Part shown: one piece after another, positions 47,559-57,150 of the stretch
Layout of the letters: the number at the start of each line of letters is the position of its first letter
Numbering within the stretch: the stretch's first letter is position 1
Assembly: GCF_006968745.1 (NCBI RefSeq)
Contig: NZ_CP030118.1
Span: 2,120,654-2,184,653 of the forward strand
Direction: 5' to 3'
Origin: Brasilonema sennae CENA114
GTDB lineage: Bacteria > Cyanobacteriota > Cyanobacteriia > Cyanobacteriales > Nostocaceae
DNA length: 64,000 nt
Position numbers and translations under genes: made by a program
Notes under the pieces: model-generated
What the model saw: only the letters and a program-made list of their open reading frames with translations
The model's database searches: none
What the model was told of the DNA's origin: nothing

Positions 47559-48548
47559 CTATTTCGAGAGGTTTGGTGTCGCAATTTCTGGCCAACTCTC
47601 AAAATTGCGCCTCACCCAATCCATACCTACTTCATTATTTAGCTTAATTTTTTGGGGTGTATTCGGATAAATTTTCCCCAAAATATCTGTATCTTGCTCA
47701 ACCACGACTTTAGCAAAGTTGAGAAACGTCTGCCCAAAAACCTTAATTGTGATATTGTTAGCTAACCCATACATCAGTACGTAAGTTCGTGTCCGAGTTT
47801 TGGACTCTGGGACAAACAAGTGGATTTGAGCAACTTTACCAAGTCCGTTTTCCGCATGAGCTATGACTAAGGATGGAAAGTGATTTTCCAAATGAGGCTT
47901 AAGAACTTTTGGTAGCAACAACACACTTGGATTTTTCAGTTTTTCACCCAAGCTAGCTGGTGCTGTTGGCATTTCATAAAATGCATGGGAGTGATGCCCG
48001 TTATCAATAAACGATTCAAAATGCACTTCCTCAATCCTAAATAAAGGTCGATGAGTTCCGTTTTGGTGATTGTAATCGTGCATATTTAGCAGCATACTCA
48101 GTAAATCAGTCTTCACACTCGTATCAGATGTATGACCGATAAACTCATATTTGGAGGCAATTTCATTCAAGATATTGGGAATCGGTATTTTGGGTTCAAA
48201 GCCACCGTATGACCAAATAAAATCTCCCTGAATAATCAGTTCTAGGGGTTTGAGTTGTGGCAGAGTTTTCTTGTTGGAACCGGGCAAAATTGTGCAACCT
48301 TCACTATTAAACTCAAGTGCATGAAAAGGACAGACGACTGCACTTGATTTATCTTCACGTTCTTGGCACCAGCCTTCAGATAACATAGCACCCATGTGTG
48401 GACAAGCATTGGGCAGGGCATTCACTTTGCCTGTTTTATCTTGCCAAAGGACATAATCACTGCCGTAAAGAGATACTTTTTTTGGCTTGTTGACTTCCAA
48501 CATAGACTTATGTGCCAATAGCCAGGGCGCACCAGCAAGCATAGACAT
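47559..48548 (-). CDS. Rieske [2Fe-2S] aromatic-ring-hydroxylating-type oxygenase
   Basis: 329 residues. The Rieske ligands are Cys49-x-His51 (CPHMGAM) and Cys73-x2-His76 (CPFHALEF). The C-terminal part has an Asp/His cluster (NMHDYNHQNGTHRP) for the mononuclear iron. Relatives include pheophorbide-a/VanA-type oxygenases; the substrate is unknown. It is divergent from a TetR gene (258 bp between starts), the usual sign of direct control by that regulator. Confidence 0.85.
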   Translation of the reverse strand: MSMLAGAPWLLAHKSMLEVNKPKKVSLYGSDYVLWQDKTGKVNALPNACPHMGAMLSEGWCQEREDKSSAVVCPFHALEFNSEGCTILPGSNKKTLPQLKPLELIIQGDFIWSYGGFEPKIPIPNILNEIASKYEFIGHTSDTSVKTDLLSMLLNMHDYNHQNGTHRPLFRIEEVHFESFIDNGHHSHAFYEMPTAPASLGEKLKNPSVLLLPKVLKPHLENHFPSLVIAHAENGLGKVAQIHLFVPESKTRTRTYVLMYGLANNITIKVFGQTFLNFAKVVVEQDTDILGKIYPNTPQKIKLNNEVGMDWVRRNFESWPEIATPNLSK

Positions 48549-48806
48549 GATGTTAAACTCTCCTTATTTAATAAAGTTCACGAATTGGCAATCCAAATAT
48601 GACGCAAGCAGATTTGACTTGCGGTGGATGTACAACGTATATCTGACGTATGTTGAAATGCCTCTATCAGGCAACTCAATTAGGCTCAGGTAGAATCGTC
48701 AAATAAAATGTGACCAATTATTCGCTTTTATTTTAATTTATGAGTAAAAGTTCATATTTGTCAAGAGGAATATTGGAAAGAATGTAACGGTGTAGAGAAG
48801 ATAACT

Positions 48807-49721
48807 ATGAATTCGCCAAAAAAGAAAAACGCATCTATGCGCCGTCAACCTAAGCAAAAGCGCAGTCAGGAACGTGTTGATCGCATTTTAGACGCGGCAG
48901 CCGAGGTTTTTGATGAAGTGGGTTATGAGGCGGCGACAACTCATGCGATCGCCCAGAGTGCTAACACAGCCATAGGTTCGCTTTACCAGTTTTTTCCAGA
49001 CAAATTGGCGATTTTCCATGCTTTGGAATTGCGTCATGTAGAGCGAGTACACGCGGTATGGGCAAAGCTGGATCAGCCAGAAATCATTCAACTTCCGTTT
49101 GAGAGATTTATCCGCACTTTAAGAGCAACATTCCAGCAACTTTTTGAGCAACCCACGTCTCGGATGGTTTTTGTTCAATACTTCACTTCCCAAGCTATCT
49201 TCCAAAGCATTGATGATAGCTTTACCGAGGAAGCGATTAACTTTACAGCAAAACTACTGCAAGCGCGTAATCCTGCCTTGAGTACTGAACAGTGCCATTT
49301 ACTAGGTGAAGTCTGTACCCATGCCTTTAATACTTTGCTACTCCATGCACTCCGCAGCAATGAAACCCACCGCCAGCAGATTTTTGAGCAAATCGAAGCG
49401 TTACTGATAGCATACTTACGCCCTCATGTCGGGGATGAACTTTTGCACAAAAAAGTAATGATAGTAATGAAATGTCCCCACTGTGATTCTGAGCGTATTT
49501 CTAAAAACGGGCATCGTCATGGCAAGCAGCGTTACCTCTGCAAAGACTGCGGTAAGCAATTCCCTGAAGTTTATTCATTGCAAGGATATGGAGATGAAGT
49601 CAAGCAGCAATGTTTGGAACTGTATTGCAATGGTGTTGGTTTTCGGGAAATTGAAAGAAGAACTGGAGTCTCACATAATACGGTGATTCATTGGGTGAAG
49701 CAGACTGGTACCAGTTCATAG
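48807..49721 (+). CDS. TetR-family regulator fused to an IS1 InsA-like zinc-ribbon/HTH domain
   Basis: 304 residues. Residues ~18-65 form the TetR DNA-binding domain (RILDAAAEVFDEVGYEAATT, AQSANTAIGSLYQFFPDK), with a helical ligand domain to ~215. From Met221 the sequence becomes IS1 InsA-like: MKCPHCDSERISKNGHRHGK with Cys223, Cys226, Cys245 and Cys248, then a helix-turn-helix (CNGVGFREIERRTGVSHNTV). The InsA part keeps about its full length (~85 residues) but no InsB follows. The fusion arose by insertion of an IS1-type element near the tetR 3' end. It probably represses the divergent Rieske gene. Confidence 0.85.
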   Translation: MNSPKKKNASMRRQPKQKRSQERVDRILDAAAEVFDEVGYEAATTHAIAQSANTAIGSLYQFFPDKLAIFHALELRHVERVHAVWAKLDQPEIIQLPFERFIRTLRATFQQLFEQPTSRMVFVQYFTSQAIFQSIDDSFTEEAINFTAKLLQARNPALSTEQCHLLGEVCTHAFNTLLLHALRSNETHRQQIFEQIEALLIAYLRPHVGDELLHKKVMIVMKCPHCDSERISKNGHRHGKQRYLCKDCGKQFPEVYSLQGYGDEVKQQCLELYCNGVGFREIERRTGVSHNTVIHWVKQTGTSS

Positions 49722-49781
49722 CAATCTATTAACCCAGTTGCTTCAACCCACCAAGTTATAGGTGCATGATTTATAATCCGT

Positions 49782-50204
49782 TTAACTTTGAGTTGTACTT
49801 AGGAAGTCAACTCGGCTGGCTGTTCCTGTGAGGCTCACAGTGTGATAAGTTTGTAGCTGACCTTCAAGGATAGGAGAACCGCCGCGTTTGGGAGTGCGCT
49901 TGGTGGTCAAAATCGCCTCGGTCTGAATGGGGTTCTGTTGACTAGATGGCAGATTAATAGTTGGTACTAGCAGAGTCAGCCGGACTTCCTTCCCTGTATC
50001 ACCGTCAGGTTCGACGAGTACTGTAACTAGCTTACCAATCGCGGTATCTAGGGTGCTGATTTCCTCCCCTCTGAATTGGCGGCTGAGGTTGTGAGTGTTA
50101 TAAGTGAACTGCGCCTCACCGATGAAACTAGTTGTCGAGTAGCTGATCTGTGTGTCTTTGGCGTGGAGTTCAAAGTTATTCGGCTCATTGATTTGTTCGG
50201 TCAT
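49782..50204 (-). CDS. Conserved-looking hypothetical protein
   Basis: 140 residues, ATG preceded by GAGGACACAAC. It is rich in predicted beta strands (IGKLVTVLVEPD, KEVRLTLLVPTINL) with no membrane segment; the C-terminus LEGQLQTYHTVSLTGTASRV resembles a small beta-barrel. I do not recognise the family. Confidence 0.6.
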   Translation of the reverse strand: MTEQINEPNNFELHAKDTQISYSTTSFIGEAQFTYNTHNLSRQFRGEEISTLDTAIGKLVTVLVEPDGDTGKEVRLTLLVPTINLPSSQQNPIQTEAILTTKRTPKRGGSPILEGQLQTYHTVSLTGTASRVDFLSTTQS

Positions 50205-50291
50205 AGTTGTGTCCTCATTTTGGTAGTGTTAGTGATTTATTTATATAGATGCGTGATACGCATGATTGCGTCTGCCCTTTGGGCAATCGCC

Positions 50292-50531
50292 CTATTGATA
50301 ACCTGCTGTATTGTTGATAGCTGTAATTAAAATCAACTTATGCACTTGCCCTACGCCCAAAATCACGGGAGAGTGCGTTAGTTGGATAGTCAACCAGGGC
50401 AATGCCACTAAGTAAAATTGATCGCCTAGGAGCGAAATACTTTCACCGAGGAACAGGAGTAGGAAGTCGCGTACCAACAGCGGCTGCCAAATCAGCAGTC
50501 GGTTTTTGCTTGGAACTGTTGATTTTCCCAT
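50292..50531 (-). pseudogene. N-terminal fragment of an MFS transporter
   Basis: The first ~55 residues (LLVRDFLLLFLGESISLLGD, QFYLVALPWLTIQLTHSP) match the first helices of a drug/siderophore-type MFS permease. It then runs into unrelated sequence and stops at codon 79; the other ~350 residues are absent. It lies next to the TonB receptor, so an exporter of the same cluster was probably lost. Confidence 0.65.
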
Positions 50532-50756
50532 TATTGAACTACTTTATCAGGATTGTTCATGACGCATGGTTTTTGATGAGAGTTGATGGGTTGACGCACA
50601 CCAGCCTTAAGTTCTCTAGCTTCATTGTTAACCATTGAGCCAATTGAGAATAAAGTTTGACAGCTTGTCTTTTGACACAAGCACCTGCTAGACGTACATT
50701 AATTTTTCGACTGTCTACTGGGTGCAGTCTAGCTTTTAAGGATGTGAGGGATTTCG

Positions 50757-53276
50757 GTGAAGCAACACAAATTATTTCATTGGATGTGGTTGAGTTTGAC
50801 AGCATCAGTCTTTGTAGCTTTCCCTGCCAAGGCTGACGAGGTGCAACAGAAGACTGTCCAACCCAATACTTCCAACTCCAAATCTCCCATAACCAAAATT
50901 AATCGACTCAGCGAAATTCCTCTACCTGCTACCACCATTAAACAGTGGCTGTCTCAATCTCCGACGATTGATTTCCAGCCTCAATCTCTGATTCAAATAA
51001 CAGGCGTCCAACTCAATTCAACAGCTGATGGCATTAATGTCATCCTCAAAACTGCTGGAGGTAAGGCACTTGCTAGTTCTAGCTCCACTCAAGGAAATAG
51101 CCTGATTGTTAATATTTCTAATGCTCAGTTGCAGTTACCACAAGGCAAAGAGTTTCGTCAGGAAAATCCAAGCGCGGGTATTGCTGCTGTGACTGTGACT
51201 GCTGTTGATGCCAACAGCGTGCGGGTGACTGTAACTGGTATTGACAAGACACCTGTCGGCAAGGTGGTTCAAAGTCAGCAAGGTTTGATTCTCAGCTTGA
51301 CGACTCGATCAGAGCCAGCAATTGAACTCCTTGTCACCGCAGAAAAGCGACCAGAAAATGTGCAGGATGTTCCTATCAGTATTACCGCCATTCCAAGACA
51401 AGAAATTGAAGATGCTGACATCACTTCAGTAAGTGGTATTTCTGCCAAGACGCCAAATTTTGCTACCTTCACCCCCAGCAGCCGCAACTTTATTCTATAC
51501 AGCATTCGGGGCTTAAGTAACTTTAACTTTCTCTCTAGAGATCCAGTAGCGTTCTATGTAGATGATGTTCCCTATGATTACGCTGATTTCTTGAATGTAG
51601 ACCAACCCGATATTGAACGAGTGGAAGTGCTGCGGGGTCCTCAATCTACCCTTTATGGTAGAAACGCCGAAGCGGGCGTGGTTAATATTATCACTCGAAA
51701 GCCTACTGACAAATTTGAATTTAACGGTAGCGCTAGTTACGGTAATTATGACACTCTCGATCTCCGGGGTGGTATTAGTCGACCTCTAATCGAGGATAAA
51801 CTGTTTTTCCGCCTCTCAGGTAAATATGGCTCGCGAGACGGTTATGTACAAAATACTTTTACAAATAAAGATATAGATTACCAATCGGGAGAAACTGGTC
51901 GCGCTCAAGTGCTTTGGACTCCCTCAAAGGATTTGGAGGTTTCTTTTAATGCTTCAGTTGATAATTATCGAGATGGCGCTCCCGCTTATGTTTTTTTTGG
52001 ACAGCGAGACCCCTATAAGATACAGCAAAACTTCGATGGTTTTAGTGACCTCAATTCTGATACTCAATCACTAAGAGTCGTCTACAAACAGCCAGACTTT
52101 CGTTTAACTTCAATTACTGCTCGGCGTTTCTCCGGTCAAAAGTTTGAAAATGAACTTGACTTAACAACACGTGATATTCTTACACAGGTAGCGGATCTCG
52201 ATTCAACAGTGTTTAGCCAAGAAATTCGCCTGCAATCTCCTGAAGAGGCAAAGAGTTTCCAGTGGTTGTTTGGAGGTTATTTTGAATCTAGAGATTTTAA
52301 CGTAGGTGCAGATGGTGTGAGATACGGGGCTGACGCACCAGCATATTATCAGCAGTTAGGTTTCACCCGTATCCCCGGACGCAATCAGACAAGCGCCGCG
52401 ATTAACGAAACCACCAAGGCTGTTTTTGCTCAAGCTAGTTATACACCCATTGATGCTCTGACGCTGACTGCAGGGTTGCGATATGAATCTTTTAATAGCT
52501 ACTTGGACAACAGACAGGATACTTTTATCCCAGCCAATGGTTCCGCTCCTACCTCCAGTGGGCAAATTAATGATATCGAGAAAGACGCAGATATACTTTT
52601 ACCACGTTTTGTTGCGGAATATCGCTTGAATCCCAAGATTATGGTGTATGGCTCTGTCGCTAGAGGATACAGACCGCCTGGGGTGAATTATCGAGGCGTA
52701 AATCCGCAAGAGTTGACATATGAGGCAGAAAAATCTTGGAATTACGAAGTGGGTTTGAAATCTTCTTGGTTGGATGACCGATTAAATGTCAATTTGGCTG
52801 TATTTCATAATCCAGTGCAGAACTTTCAGGTGCCTGTACCTAATCCTGCCTCAGGCTTGTTTGCAGACGTTGCCAATGGTGATGTCAGTATTACTGGCTT
52901 TGAACTGGAGGCCCAAGCAACTCCGATAGATAGATTGACTGTGAGCGCTGGATTTGGCTTTAGCGATGCTGAATTTACCAAATACACCAACCCCTTTACA
53001 GGTCAAAACTTTAATGGGAACAGGCCTTCTTATGTACCAGATTTTACCTACAATCTAGCCTTGCAATACCGCGCACCCACAGGCATATTTGCCAGGTTAG
53101 AACTGCAGGGATCGGGGACAACGTATCTTAATGATGCGAATCAGTACAAACAAGGTCCTTGGGCGATCGTCAATGCCCGTTTAGGATATGAATTAAATAA
53201 TTTAGGTATCTACTTTTTTGCTAATAATATTTTTGGGACTGAATATCCAGTTATACTAAGCACGGTTAGGAAATAG
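50757..53276 (+). CDS. AMIN-domain TonB-dependent receptor, 3' end altered
   Basis: 839 residues from a GTG behind GAGGGATTTCG. The signal peptide (LSLTASVFVAFPAKA) is followed by an AMIN domain (~55-185), the plug (VPISITAIPRQEIEDADITS; LRGPQSTLYGRNAEAGVVNI) and the beta-barrel. It takes up iron-siderophore or similar complexes across the outer membrane. Members normally end in an aromatic residue; here the barrel stops at NNIFGTEYPVILSTVRK, lacking the last strand. An IS630 transposase begins 150 bp on, so the 3' end was probably replaced. Function may be impaired. Confidence 0.88.
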   Translation: MKQHKLFHWMWLSLTASVFVAFPAKADEVQQKTVQPNTSNSKSPITKINRLSEIPLPATTIKQWLSQSPTIDFQPQSLIQITGVQLNSTADGINVILKTAGGKALASSSSTQGNSLIVNISNAQLQLPQGKEFRQENPSAGIAAVTVTAVDANSVRVTVTGIDKTPVGKVVQSQQGLILSLTTRSEPAIELLVTAEKRPENVQDVPISITAIPRQEIEDADITSVSGISAKTPNFATFTPSSRNFILYSIRGLSNFNFLSRDPVAFYVDDVPYDYADFLNVDQPDIERVEVLRGPQSTLYGRNAEAGVVNIITRKPTDKFEFNGSASYGNYDTLDLRGGISRPLIEDKLFFRLSGKYGSRDGYVQNTFTNKDIDYQSGETGRAQVLWTPSKDLEVSFNASVDNYRDGAPAYVFFGQRDPYKIQQNFDGFSDLNSDTQSLRVVYKQPDFRLTSITARRFSGQKFENELDLTTRDILTQVADLDSTVFSQEIRLQSPEEAKSFQWLFGGYFESRDFNVGADGVRYGADAPAYYQQLGFTRIPGRNQTSAAINETTKAVFAQASYTPIDALTLTAGLRYESFNSYLDNRQDTFIPANGSAPTSSGQINDIEKDADILLPRFVAEYRLNPKIMVYGSVARGYRPPGVNYRGVNPQELTYEAEKSWNYEVGLKSSWLDDRLNVNLAVFHNPVQNFQVPVPNPASGLFADVANGDVSITGFELEAQATPIDRLTVSAGFGFSDAEFTKYTNPFTGQNFNGNRPSYVPDFTYNLALQYRAPTGIFARLELQGSGTTYLNDANQYKQGPWAIVNARLGYELNNLGIYFFANNIFGTEYPVILSTVRK

Positions 53277-53309
53277 ACTTTAGTGTGCGGCGACGAGTGA
53301 GTATTATAG

Positions 53310-53415
53310 ACAAGGGTCACGTAAGTGCGTGAAGCGTTCGCGCAGCGTGCGCCTTTGGCGCTTAGCTATCCCGAAGGGAATCGCTCTATTGGGAGCGCTT
53401 TGCGCCCGAAGCGTT
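53310..53415. repeat. GC-rich interspersed repeat before the IS630 gene
   Basis: Short hairpin modules (GTGCGTGAAGCGTTCGCGCA, TGCGCCTTTGGCGCTTAGC, TCCCGAAGGGA) like those at 8480-8600 lie between the receptor stop and the transposase start. Confidence 0.7.
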
Positions 53416-53428
53416 TTCTTTGTTATTT

Positions 53429-54484
53429 ATGCTCCAAATTGACTTTACGCCAGAAGAAACCTCTCATCTGCACTATGAACGTTATCATCATCCCCATCCA
53501 AAGGTACAGAAAAAAATGGAAGTTCTGTACCTCAAAAGTCAGGGAATAACACATAAAGAAATTTGTCGTTTGTGTCAAATATCGAAGACGACGCTAACTA
53601 AATATATCAGGCAATATCAATCTGGAGGGGTAGAGGGGCTGAAAAACTTAGGTTATCAAGGACAACCAAGCCATCTGAACCAACATGCTGATAGTTTCAA
53701 AGAATACTTTGAAAGTCACCCGGTTTCCACGGTGGCAGAAGCAAGTGCAGTGATTGAGAGATTGACTGGTATTAAGCGTAGTCCTACACAGATTAGAGCA
53801 TTTTTAAAAAGGCTCGGGTTGCGCTGTTTAAAAGTGGGGTTTATTCCGGGAAAGACTGTAGAAGAAAAAAAGATAGCTGAACAGGAAACCTATAGAGAGG
53901 AACAGCTTGAGCCATTACTCAAGTCAGCTTCAGCCCTGGAAAAAGCCGTATTTTTTGTAGATGCGGCACATTTTGTACACCGGGCATACTTAGGTTTTTT
54001 GTGGTGTTTGACTAGAACATTTATTTGTTCGCCATCCGGACGGAAGCGTTTTAATGTTTTAGGAGCAGTAAATGCAATCAGCAAAGAAATCATTACAGTA
54101 ACTAATGAAACTTATATTAATTCGGAAAGTCTTTGTCAGCTACTGTTTAAACTCGCTAATTTAGGATTGAATATACCTGTAACAATTATTTTGGATAATG
54201 CCAGGTATCAAAAGTGTCAACTTGTCCAAGGTTATGCTAAAGAACTAGGTATAGAACTATTGTACCTTCCTTCTTATTCACCACAACTCAACTTAATTGA
54301 ACGCCTTTGGCGCTTTGTTAGAAATGAATGCTTATACTCAAAATATTATTCAGATTTTTCGGACTTTAAGTTAGCGATCGCCAACTGTATTGCCACTGCC
54401 AACACTAATCAAAAGGAAAAGCTAGATAGCTTGTTGGCTCTCAATTTTCAATCTTTTAAAAAAGTCAAGGTCTTAGCCGCTTAG
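53429..54484 (+). mobile_element. IS630-family transposase (complete gene)
   Basis: 351 residues from the ATG at 53429. The N-terminus has two helix-turn-helix segments (THKEICRLCQISKTTLTKYI; ERLTGIKRSPTQIRAFLKRL). The catalytic triad is present: Asp in VFFVDAAHFV, Asp in VTIILDNARYQ and Glu in NLIERLWRFVRNE. No stop or frameshift interrupts it, so it may be active. I could not identify terminal inverted repeats confidently. Confidence 0.88.
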
Positions 54485-54790
54485 AGTATAAAGCCGGGAT
54501 GAGGTTGAAACTCAGCATTAGCAAAGAAAGTGTTAAGCAATAATACTTATTGATAAAAATACGCTGTCTTAACTTTTCACAGCCCAGGTGGAATGAACTG
54601 AAATTGATGCTATGATTCGACAGGGAATAGCCGCTGGTTCATGCTATCCTGCCGATTAATGTAGATGGTAAATCTTTAAAATCAAAGATTGCCAGCACAC
54701 AGGCTCAAAGTGCTGATGTTTGCCAGTCACTACACCAACACTGTTAAATAAGACTTGTTGAGGCTGCTGTTAGGAAGAAAGCACAATAAC
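54485..54790. other. Gap between the IS630 gene and tonB
   Basis: 306 bp, probably the right IS end plus the tonB promoter. No gene or terminator is evident. Confidence 0.4.
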
Positions 54791-56512
54791 ATGGCTAAGT
54801 CTCATGCTTCACAGCGCAACAAAAGTGATGCCGCAAGGGATCACGCCCTCAAAGGCGATCGCCCAGAAAATCGCCCACAAAATCTCATCTTCTATCTAGT
54901 TGCTTCCATCCTGCTGCACTCTGTTCTCTTTCTTGGAAGTGATTTTTGGCTTCGGGCTTTTGCGCCTAAGCAAGAACTCTCCAAAACAATACCAATTGAG
55001 TTCATTCAAGTTCCTCCGAATCAGACAAAGACGCCCCCGGAAACTTCACAACAGGCTGCCAAAAATTCTGTTGCAGGTGGAAAAGCAAAACCTGGAAAAC
55101 CTATTTCTGCTGAGTTACCAACACAAACAGCTACACCCAAAACTAAGAGTGGTTCTGAACCCTCTGAAATATTACTTCCACAACAGACACAACAAAAAAC
55201 AGTATCATCAAATCCACCTCCTCAAAAACTGCAAGCCAAACCTCAGAAAATAGCGATTGCTCCTGTCACCAAACCACTTGCACCACCAAAGTCAACAGTA
55301 GTTACACCTGAGACGATTCCACCAGAACCATCACCATCACCTACAGCAGCACCCACCACCAAACCACTCGCACTCAAACTGCGACAAAGGACAGTTACAC
55401 CTGAAACCATTCCACCAGAACCCGAACCTTTGCCAACAGCGATTGCACCTAGCACCAAACCACTCGCACTCAAACTGCGACAAAGAACAGTTACACCTGA
55501 AACGATTCCACCAAAACCATCACCATTACCTACAGCAGTTGCACCCACCACCAAACCACTCGCACTCAAACTGCGACAAAGGACGGTTGTTCCTACCCCT
55601 CAACCACTAGAACCCGAACCTTTCCCAAGCACATTTGCACCCACCAAACCACTCGCACTCAAACCTCAGCAAACAGTTGTTACACCTGAAACGACACCAC
55701 TAGAACCGGAACCTTTGCCAAGCATAGTTGCACCAAAACCTAAACCACTTGCACTCAAACCTCGGCAAACAGTTGTTACACCACAGACGATTCCACCAGA
55801 ACCATTACCTTCCCCAACATTAGTTACACCTACCACCAAACCATTAGCACTCAAACCTCAACAAACAGTTCTTACACCTGAAACGACACCACTAGTACCT
55901 TTAACTCGTCCGGAAAATAGGAGTCGGCTTGCTGCAAAATCCCCTCTTGAAGAGTTTGAGAATAGAACCAATTCCCAAGTATCCCCAGGAACACAGCGTA
56001 TATCACCATCGCGTTCTCAAAGTCAGTCAACGACATCACCACGAAAACTGTCTCGTTCTCAAACATCTTCAAAATCAGGTGGAGCAAGCCGTTTGGGTGG
56101 CTCAATGAGTGTATCGAGTCGTGATTTCGGAACCAATAATTTAGCAGCGCTGCCCAATTCCAACCGCCTCAATCCAGGGACACAAGGTATTGATGCTCGC
56201 CAAGATGTAGACATGGGCGCTTACATGCAACAATTACAAGAGAAAGTAAAGCAGCAGTGGATACCCGGACTCACCCAATCTTCCCAACGGACAGTACTCA
56301 ACTTTATCGTAAGCCGAGGAGGTTTGGTAAGCAATCTCCAGGTTGTACAAGGTTCTGGATCAACCATGACTGATGAGGCAGCACAGAATGCTGTGAGCCG
56401 AGCAGTACCTTTTGCTCCTTTTCCCACAGGATATACAAAAGACTATATCAGTATTCAATTTACATTTAATATCAATGTCTACGGGCAGCTAGAGTTATGG
56501 AATGATCAATAA
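54791..56512 (+). CDS. TonB family energy-transducing protein
   Basis: 573 residues from the ATG at 54791 (TTAGGAAG upstream). A membrane anchor (LIFYLVASILLHSVLFLG) near 40 is followed by ~400 residues of Pro-rich linker with seven or eight repeats of the type KPLALKLRQRTVTPETIPPE. A C-terminal TonB domain follows (YMQQLQEKVKQQWIPGLTQS, VVQGSGSTMTDEAAQNAV). It would couple the inner-membrane proton motive force to the receptor upstream. Confidence 0.9.
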   Translation: MAKSHASQRNKSDAARDHALKGDRPENRPQNLIFYLVASILLHSVLFLGSDFWLRAFAPKQELSKTIPIEFIQVPPNQTKTPPETSQQAAKNSVAGGKAKPGKPISAELPTQTATPKTKSGSEPSEILLPQQTQQKTVSSNPPPQKLQAKPQKIAIAPVTKPLAPPKSTVVTPETIPPEPSPSPTAAPTTKPLALKLRQRTVTPETIPPEPEPLPTAIAPSTKPLALKLRQRTVTPETIPPKPSPLPTAVAPTTKPLALKLRQRTVVPTPQPLEPEPFPSTFAPTKPLALKPQQTVVTPETTPLEPEPLPSIVAPKPKPLALKPRQTVVTPQTIPPEPLPSPTLVTPTTKPLALKPQQTVLTPETTPLVPLTRPENRSRLAAKSPLEEFENRTNSQVSPGTQRISPSRSQSQSTTSPRKLSRSQTSSKSGGASRLGGSMSVSSRDFGTNNLAALPNSNRLNPGTQGIDARQDVDMGAYMQQLQEKVKQQWIPGLTQSSQRTVLNFIVSRGGLVSNLQVVQGSGSTMTDEAAQNAVSRAVPFAPFPTGYTKDYISIQFTFNINVYGQLELWNDQ

Positions 56513-56535
56513 CGTGGTTCACCAAAGCTGCTGAC

Positions 56536-56565
56536 ACAGGTTTTTACCTGTCTGGAACTTTTTTG
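56536..56565 (+). terminator. Possible terminator of tonB
   Basis: ACAGGT-TTTT-ACCTGT followed, after seven bases, by TTTTTTG. The spacing to the T run is longer than ideal. Confidence 0.4.
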
Positions 56566-56621
56566 TTTGGATTGTGTCATCATGTTTATGTAGTTTTTGT
56601 GAGTGTCGAGCACATACTGTC

Positions 56622-57032
56622 ATGAAACGCTTACTGACGGCGTTTTTTGTAATAATGAGCACAAGCGTTGTAGCTCATCCTGCCTTAGCCAACGAAGAAA
56701 ATGTGTCTCCTGCCGTAACTAACAACGGTCAGGCTGCTGCTCTTGTGACTCAACCAGCTACGATTAATAGTGGAACAGTTACTGTCACAGACCAAACTAA
56801 CAATCTCAGAAAAGTTTCTGACTCAATCGGGGTAGTACGCGAGTCACTATGCAAAAAGATTAACCCGCTTGAGCTGATCAAATCTCCTGGCAATACCTTC
56901 AAACAATGTTTAGAGGAAACAAATAAACAAGCTGATCAAATCAACCAGACTTCTCAACCTGCAGAGCAGTTTGAGTATTTCAAGGTTCCAAAACTCGAAT
57001 CTGGTGTTAATGTCACAGTGACTAAGTTCTAA
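56622..57032 (+). CDS. Small secreted protein
   Basis: 136 residues from the ATG at 56622. The signal peptide is MKRLLTAFFVIMSTSVVAHP with cleavage near ALA-NEEN. The mature part is polar with one Cys pair and no known domain. Its stop lies 118 bp before the start chosen for the next kinase gene. Confidence 0.65.
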   Translation: MKRLLTAFFVIMSTSVVAHPALANEENVSPAVTNNGQAAALVTQPATINSGTVTVTDQTNNLRKVSDSIGVVRESLCKKINPLELIKSPGNTFKQCLEETNKQADQINQTSQPAEQFEYFKVPKLESGVNVTVTKF

Positions 57033-57150
57033 GAGCGTGTTGGCAGAGCATCGATTTTTTGCGCTCAAAAAAAATAATAATACCAGTGAATTATCTTATC
57101 AAAAAAATATCATTGGTATAATTTATACAGATATTTTGGGAGTTGCAAAT

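Noticed and set aside
50557-50805. 82-codon - strand frame upstream of the TonB receptor
   Set aside because: It overlaps the receptor start antisense and has no recognisable similarity; it may be old insertion-sequence debris, unproven.
55243-55569. Long antisense frames in the TonB linker
   Set aside because: They mirror the Pro-rich repeats of the real gene on the opposite strand.
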